The notes below the pieces were generated by a model, which saw only the letters and a program-made list of their open reading frames with translations, searched no databases and was not told the origin of the DNA. From NCBI GenBank assembly GCA_002633005.1, contig NMRA01000062.1, positions 853,981-917,980 on the forward strand: a DNA stretch of 64,000 bases. Reading direction: 5' to 3'. Each line of letters begins with the position of its first letter. Position 1 is the first letter of the stretch. The translations under genes and the position numbers were made by a program. Origin of the DNA: Phoronis australis (Eukaryota > Phoronida > Phoronidae). Of the stretch, positions 51,401 through 60,400 are shown piece by piece.

Positions 51401-54400
51401 ACATCTATGACAGGGTGGTGGAATACAGTAACTGTAGCTTTCAAAATAAATTGATGTAAAACGCATAAAAATGTACCATTTCGTTTTTCGGTTCAATTTT
51501 GCTCCACACAACTTGTCAATCAGTAGTGGCTACTCACTATTAAGTCACATTAAAATTTAATTGAGGTACAACAAAATGTCATTTTATTGTGACAAAAGTT
51601 TGACTAAACTGCCCAACATTTAAGGCAAGAAGGCCATCCCAGTTTGACAGAGTTCTGTCAAAGTCTGTCAAGTTTATTTTGAAAGCTACGCCAAATGGTA
51701 GATCACCCAGACAAATATGCAAATAATGCGGGTTAAGAAAGGATAATCAAATAATGACTGTCAGTAAATCAGAAGATGATTAAATAAAAAACGAGATCAT
51801 TTGCTGCTAGAAGCAAATCCTTGTTATTTCTGAAGCATACAGCAGAGGAAGCGAGCTTGAGTCTTGTTTGCACAGAACAGGGCTAGGTCTCCATAGTTGC
51901 TGGCATCGTTCTGCTTGTTGTGTTTCCAGTAGAACACTAATTCCATCCACGATCAGCACCAGTTTTACAACTGCACACATGACTCCCCACATCTTATTTC
52001 GTGTGTGCAGTCAACCGCAGCATTCACTCACCTGATGCAGACTTTTTACTGGTTGTATCCGTTTTGGGGACACTCTCCGTGGCCAGCTTCTCTGACGCGG
52101 ACTCTTCTTCTGAAACCTCCTTGATGCCCGATGCCCAACCATCCAAAGCCTCTTCTGCTTAAAAGAATAGGAAGTTGGCAAATAGCATATCTTGGCTAGG
52201 GCCGGCAGACATTCACAAAGCAATGACTGAGGTGCTTCCGTATACGCAACACACTTGAAAAAACAAGATCACACTAGACCATGAAAGGAGTGTCACACGA
52301 GTATGCTCAGGATCGTACCCACTTACACTAGCAAAATGGCCGCCACTGAACTGATTGGTCGCGAGGTTGGAATGCTGAGTTCTGTTATTGATCCATAAGT
52401 ACTCGCACATCTGCAGTGTTTTTCATTATAAAAAGGATCGTCAGTTAATATGCATGACATATTATAATAAAGATTTAAAATGATATTCAGGCCATATTGC
52501 ATACAACATTGTGACAATTCTCAAAATCTGGCTCAACATCAAGAAGCAAACAAAATAACTGAACCACGACTTACAATGAATGCAAAGCATGTAAACAAGT
52601 TTCCTCACTATACGGTTACACCAAAATCACTTTTAACAGAATGCTGTCGAAACTACAGCAGCATCTGAGATTCATAGCAGACAGAACTGTGCTGCTGACA
52701 TGATGTGTACCTTCTGTGGCTGGGTCTTCATCCATTGTCTGTAAGGTTGGTTCCCGTGACAACAGACCAGGTGTAGGCCCACCTGTCTGAGCATTTGACA
52801 AGGAGGAGTGTTGTGGAGTAGGAGGCTGTATGTTGATAGGAGGCACCAACGCTGGAATTATGGGAAACATAATACAACACAATGGCGTTACAAGTTTGTA
52901 AGAATTTATTTGGCTTTGAAAAACTGGCCAAATTTATTAGAAAAGTTTTGAACAAAACATCTGGCACATGTTTCTGTCTCTAATACCATGTGTTGGAGTA
53001 AGATCAGTATCTACAACAAAAAAACATTCAAGGTCACTTGATTACAACCAGTGGTAAAGGATGATATACAAACTGGAAATTGCAGAGAATTTTGTCAGTA
53101 AAAAGTGCAGCATATTAATTTGCAGCCATTGGGACCTTTCTGAGGTCTATCCACAGGAAATCCTGGTAATAAAAAATAATGTTAACGTAGTACAAACAAA
53201 AGTGGGACGTTTATGTCTGGTTATAAGAAGATGGTTCAAACTACTGATTCTGCTCAAAATACGTACTGTTGTTATTGAGTGGGTGTAGCAGTTCCCTAGA
53301 AGAGCCAGGTCCTTCCACAACACTTTTGATTGGAGACAGAGCAGCTTGTATAGGTGGCAGAGGGGGTTTGCCGGTGGTTGAAATAGCAGACGTTTCACTC
53401 ACAGTCTTAACTGAAGCTACAGGTATACCTCCAATGTATTCCCTATCTGACACTCCCTGCGCCCAGCTGCTGGTACGACTACTGCGACTAGCACCACCTA
53501 TTGGATGCAGCAGGAAACATGGTCAACATACATAACAACAGTTTTCAAAAGCTCGGATGGCTTCACCAAAGTTATGGCAAAAACCCAAGAAGGAACCTGA
53601 TGAAAAATAATCGACTTTTGATGAGCCAAAATGTCGTCAAGGTTTTTTGAAAACTATGTACTAAAAACATCATATGATTGAGAATAACACAAAAGGTGCT
53701 ACAGTATGTTTTTGCTAACGTGATGACACCACAACGGTTTGACTTGGAAGAAATCTGTGCAATTTGTGCATCGTTAATGAATTAAAACCACGATTTTGTT
53801 AATTCAAACATCGGTGCAAGTAAATAACAATGCCACACAGCTAGAAAACAATTATTAGAAGTACAAATTGTACCAACATGCACTTAGATCAGGAAATAAC
53901 CCCCACCCTTATCAGAAACTATAAACTAAAACACACTATAACTCAAAAAAGAAAGACGCCAACAAGGGAAGAAAGAACGCCAGCTAAGAGTACGGAAACA
54001 TACAATACTAAGACACGCTAAATACATGTTTACAATTTAGAAGGGATCTACATTAATTACACTTAGAGACATCGACTAAAGAAATCAGAATCTAAACTAC
54101 ATGTAAACTACAAGCTTGATGTTGAATAGACAGTGAGATACTACACAATAGGTAGACACAAGGCGACACCTGGTGGTCTTACCTCCCCTTAAAATCACTG
54201 AATATAGGTGGCATTGTGGTCTAGTCACAGTCTGTGAAATGTGCTTCAAGTTCTAGTGATTATCTGAGCTTCATCAAATGGCAAGTGAATGTTACTCTCG
54301 CAGTGTTTTAGATCAACTTCAATGGAGACATCACGTCTAGTCACGTGACTCATAAAGTTTGCCAACACACATGGCTTGATTGAATGCAACCTCCACAGGA

Positions 54401-57400
54401 TGCAAACAGTAAGTGCACAGTGCAAGGACAACTCTGTTATAGTTCAATTACAAAGCAAGACTACAGTACTGCAAGGTCCATGTGATGAACAGATTTTACT
54501 TTTTATGTTGCTCAAAAAGGTATGGCCATATCCATTTATGAAAGTATTTTGTTTTCACCTCATCATGCTAAGGAAAAAAGCTCTTGACCAAGAATCACTG
54601 CAGTTAGGTATATTCTAAAGCAATCATGTCAGGTCATAGTTCATGTAAAACAAACAATTGCTGTTTAAAGCTGCATACAGTGCCATTTTTGAAAACCATT
54701 TCTTTGGTTTATATTTCGGAATGGAATCCTTTGCTTTGGTTCTGCGAATTACCATATTCCTCACATACGATAAAAACATGGACTGAGTTTAAACCGAAAG
54801 ATTCATTGGCGACAAATAGAAGATATTCCAGTTTGAAGTTTGTGAGTTTCACGTGACCTGATAAGAGCAAGACTTTGAGTGTGATGCTCAGTCAACAGTG
54901 GATAATAAAATCGTCAAAAACAGTTACCACGACTTGTAAAACTTATTGAATAGATAATGTTTGTATTATTCAGTGTGAACTCAAGATGAGAGGAAAAAAA
55001 CAAATCTGGTATTTTCACAGAATTTTTGTCTGCCAAAATTAGTGTACTATCCGAACACAAAAATCAAACAATACAGCATGAGATTACCCATTAGACAACT
55101 CAGTGCAGATCAGAAAGCTAAGATACTTTACAGACAATGGAATTAATTTATCTCTTCATTTTGACTCCAGCACTTTACTACAGAGGGCGCCACCCTCATT
55201 GCATGTCTGATGCAATACAAAAGACACCAGACCACCTTCGTTCCTTACCTAACAAAGTGTAATTCCTCCAATTGAATGCTCTAAGCATGATAAAGACTAT
55301 AGCATACTACAACAACACATCAGTGCATTTGACACAACAGAGAATCACATCAGAGCTCAGTAGATGTTACATTGTGTACCCATTAGATTGCCCACTCTCT
55401 TGATAAGCCAGTGAAAACAAACTCAGGCCCAGGTTCAGTGTTAGTAATCTCCGTACTCGAAACTCGAATCAAAAACTGACAAATAACATGTCATGGTTCG
55501 AGTAAATAATTATGCAAATTTGTACTCAAATGAAGCAGCATGATTGGTTAAATTAAGAGTCCGAGTTCAGAGGGCGGATCCTCGACCCAGATCGGGTTAA
55601 ATCAGTGCTGTCGCAGGTACACGATACTCAGTAAGTGTGCGAAAATTACCAAATAATTCACGTGCAAAGGTAAAAACATAAGCCAATGCTACATGTAATA
55701 TTGCAAGACCATAAAAATAATTTGGCATAACCAAACATAAGTATATGATGTGATTAACTATTGGGTAACGCAAGAGAAGAGAACTAAAGAGAGGAAGACG
55801 TACTATCGAAAGCATCGGCTCTGTAAGGTGGGAGTTTTCCCCCCTTAATGGACCCACCAAGCCTGGCTTCCTGAGACTTGTCTTCAATCATCACTTCTGT
55901 ATTGTCCAAATAAGTCTGAAACAATGTGAGCAAACGGTGACAAATTCAAAACAAAAAAGAATGAGTTACAGCCCAGCCTATGTGTGCTGCAAAATATTTA
56001 AAATCCAACATGATTGAGTAAGAAATAATACAGTTAGCATTGTACAATTCATTTTACTTAAATCAGGTGAAAAGATGAGAGTGATGGCCATATTGCAGAT
56101 CTATACTCAGCAGATGACCAATGGCAAACATCCTCTACAGTAAGCAGATAACCAATGGCTATCACAAACTAAACTCAGGTGATGACCAATGGCTACCACC
56201 ATTTATACTCCACTGATGACCAATGACTATCACCATCTATACACAGCAGATGACCAATGGCTATCCTCATACACAGCAGATGACCCATGGTTATCATTAT
56301 CAACACTCAGCAGATGACCAATGACTATAACCATCTACATTCAGTAGATGACTAATGGCTACCATCATCTATACTAAGCAGATGACCAATGGTTATCATC
56401 ACCCTCCCTCTCAATATCTTACCTGCACAGCCTCTTCCATGTTAAAATCAGGTAGACTGTTATAGGTGGCGCTGTCATCACCTTTCTCAGATCTGGCCAT
56501 TGAATCATCAATCATTTGCTAAAAGGAGAAAGAAAAATGTGAGACGGCAAAGCACCATGGTTTGTAATCTATGTCAGCCTGTGAACATTTGCCTACATTT
56601 TCCATGACACCTAGACGTACATGACTAACACCAACTTGTCATTTCTAAGCTATATCAGAAAAAAGCACAATAGCTGGATTATCTGTGAACTTAGTACCTG
56701 AGTTCTAGAGAAGACTGATATGCATAATCTCAGAGTCAGAGCCATGAGTTTTCGATCACAATTAGCAACAGTAAAACACTGCTGAAGAAGCATTTCAACC
56801 ACACTTTGAAAAGCACAAAAATATCAATTTAAATTGTGGTTCAATAGCTCTAAAAATTAATTCAGTGTGGTAAAACACTTAAGATTCAAGAAGTAAAAAA
56901 CTTGGTTCATCTGCAGCAGATGAGGTCAGGGTAGTGAAAGTCTTGTCCGACCTACAATCACCTGGGTGTAACCTTTCAATGTAGCATAATGTTATTATTG
57001 CAAGCAGAGATTTTGGTATTCTCTAAGTCCTGGATGTTTGTCCTGAAGTGCTGCAATCAGTCAGGATATTTAGAAATTCAGCCGTACAAAATTCGCCTTT
57101 GGAGTATGGCAACCAAACATTGGCCCAAATTGATCGGCAATAAAGAAAACGAATAACTTCTGAATGGTGTATTTAGTTGGTCTTTGTCTTGAATCATCAA
57201 GTTCCCCACAAACATGAGGGGAAAAGGGAGCAAATTTTATCCACACTATTCCCAGCCATGAATCAGGCAAATGTTCAGACTAAACTAAAATCAATCAGAC
57301 ATTTTTAAAAGAAATCGGACCCAGTCGATGGCCGACGCTTAGCAATATCTCTGTGCAAGGAGATACTCTTCAAAATTCAAAGCTAAAGCTGAACAGAGTA

Positions 57401-60400
57401 TGATGCATGCTATCAGCCATTACCTGAGTCTTCCCAATAGCATGACTGAGCGCGCTTTTCACAAGTAAGTCCGTCAAGACCTGTGCTTGGGACTCCTTGT
57501 CTAAGTCTTTGTATGATATCTCTCTAACAATGCCGTCACGTTCTTCCACAATTTTAATAGAACCAATGTCCGAGATGTTGGACTGAATGTCTTGTAGAGA
57601 ACCTTCGTCAACAACAGCTGAAGAGAAGAAAATCATGTTAACTTGAATGCAGTCAACTTTGCTGTCAAAATCAAATTAACACTCCTCGCTACAGAAATGG
57701 TCTCAACTTGTAATTTCTTATTCACATCATGTAGAATATATAATTATATAGGTATTATAAAACAACAAGAATGGAACAACTGAAATTTTCGGATATAATA
57801 ACATCCGAAAGTTTCAGTTGATCCATTCCTGTTGTTTTATTTACCTATACATATTATATTCTACATTTTGTGAAACAATAGTATCCTTGAGAGGATCTGG
57901 ATCAAAAATGATTCTTGGAATTAGAAGGAATTTGTAATTGCTTGAATATAGCTAGGTATCAGTTGGTCAAACAAATCATGCGTTCAGTTAATTTCTAGAT
58001 ACAGTACAAGCCAAAAGTATTCGGGCAAAATGACTGTCTCGCAATTCCCTAACGATGGCTGTGTGGAAACCAAATTCATAGTCAGAGTACCTTTCCCTCA
58101 AGACCGGGAATGAAGAGGATCTAACAAAAAAGTTTGCAAGGAGACTAAATCATTATGCGATTAGAATTTCACCACCATTATAACAGTCATTACCAGTCGT
58201 TTTAGAAACAAGCAAAATTATCGTCGTGATATGGAAACAGTATTCTGTCCGATTTCTCTTGTCTTGAACTGTATGTTGGGTCTATGCCCAAACACCAGAT
58301 GGAGTTAGAAATGGGTAAAATCCAGCTGAGAAACAAGGCACCTGTCCCCTCGACACTTAGCAACAGCAATCAAGACATTGGGGACCGATTAATGGCTGCA
58401 GTAGATTGCCCATCAATAAGAGATCAGCCACAATACCATCAGTGGTCAAAATCATATGTTGGTTTTCGTGGTGGAAAACAGGTATATAGCCACTAAAGAA
58501 TGGTCGACTTTAAATGGCAGTGACCAAACTTATGTCTCTGAATGACAGTTCAATTGAATTGGTTCTCCAAACTCAAGATCTTATAATCAAGCAATATTGA
58601 ATTAATTTCCTTTCAACCAAGTTTCAATGCCAAAGATAGGGAATAGTGACTGTCTCAATTTTTTAATTTCTAGTTGCTTCAACTATTAACAAGTTTCAGG
58701 ACAATGTCGACGCATGGGTTACAACCAAGTTTGACAAGACATCGATAACATACAGATGCTAACTGTATCAGAATAGCCCGTTACAAGACGGTGAATCAAA
58801 CAAACAAAAGAACTTAATCTTGAGCATAACACGGCAATTAAAATGATCTTAGAATCAAATTCTCACTCTCTTCTGCCACAGAGCGCCTCCTATAGAACGA
58901 GAAGCCAGACAGGTCGCCTGGAGACATGAGCATCTGACGCATGATGCGGTAGGGCAGGGGCACCTGAGACAGGTTGTCCGAGATACGCGTCTTCATGTGA
59001 GGAAAGAAAGAGCTGGTCTCAAACATGGATCGCTCAGTAATATAGCCTGGAATCAAATTTAAAGTAATTGAACAACCTTCATAAAATAATGAAAAGAATA
59101 CTTTGCGTATGACATACACGAAGACTCAGTCTCAGGTTTACACACCAAACAAACGGCCATGGATACGTAGACTTCCATTGGTGAAATCAAATCACGAGAA
59201 GAATTATTTCTGCTGCAGAAACATTCTAAATATCTGTTTACAATGAGGCAGTAATAACGCCACAGAAGAACAACCATATCTCTTAAAATTTGCTTGCCAC
59301 CTGCGTGACCTGCCAGTGAACCTGTAGTTGACCACAGCTTTTGTAGTCGCATTGGTGACTGTACGGGTGACCAAGAACATCCTTGAAAAGTGCAAAAAGG
59401 AAAAAATCCCAATTACCCGCCCAAATTATTTTGTAAATTTTTCTCTACTTAGCTTTAATTTTCAAAAACAAAGCCATCCAAGATGCAAACATCCCACGCA
59501 ATAAACAACACAAATGTCATTTCATGCAAACATTCTCATCCTCAGAGAGGTGTTTCTAAGCTGTATTAAACAGAATCTTTGATCTACTTACTTTAAGTTA
59601 CTTTGCAAACATTTTTAAGACTGGCCACCTGTTGGCCACATTATGTAACCTACCAGTAATCAACATAAGTCTGAAAAGATATCTGTCCGAACGGGACTCA
59701 AACGGGACTTTCTGCTAAACGTGTAGACACTACTCCTCTGAGCCTTCGAGACCACTGGTCGAACACAGAAATCCAATCAGCTTGAGCAGTGGGCATACCG
59801 CCCATAAACTCGAAAATATATTATTCATATATTTACCTTTACTTTGTAAAGTTGTTAAGAAAGAGTCGTCAAAGCTCTTTGTCCAACTAGCCAAGTATCG
59901 ACGCGCAGAGAAACCAGGTCGGACTGCCCTCTGCCAGGAATTCTTGTGTTTATTGCGATGAATAAAGCCGAGGTACACATCTTCCTCTCTCTGTGCCTAC
60001 AGTGATAAAAAGAACAGCCCACTGAGTTGAGCACAACACCATAATGAGTTAACTGTTTTGTATTTTGCAATTTTGTATTTTGCAACTTTTATAATAACCA
60101 AATGCAAAATTTCCAAGATCTTCTAGCCACAGATGATATATATCACATCAAAACCAAAAGAAAAACAGAAAAGGCAAAAAGTAAAATTAAATCAAATTTC
60201 AAACGATTATATTAGTTTATTTACACACTGCTTTTATTTAACAAGAGCAGGCTCTTGTAACTATTATTTAAATATTTTGTAAGGAAAAACAAGGATATTA
60301 AAAGGAGACTGAGGTAAATACTGTATTTAGAAATTAAGAAATTTTAAAGTAAAAATAATATAGCAAGTAAGAAAGTAATGCACCAAAGGAAATTTTCAAA

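Noticed and set aside
49806-51893. Genuine tandem exon duplication
   Set aside because: The copies abut an assembly gap exactly where contig ends fall, and the same pattern recurs at 44677; allelic overlap is simpler. Read depth would settle it.
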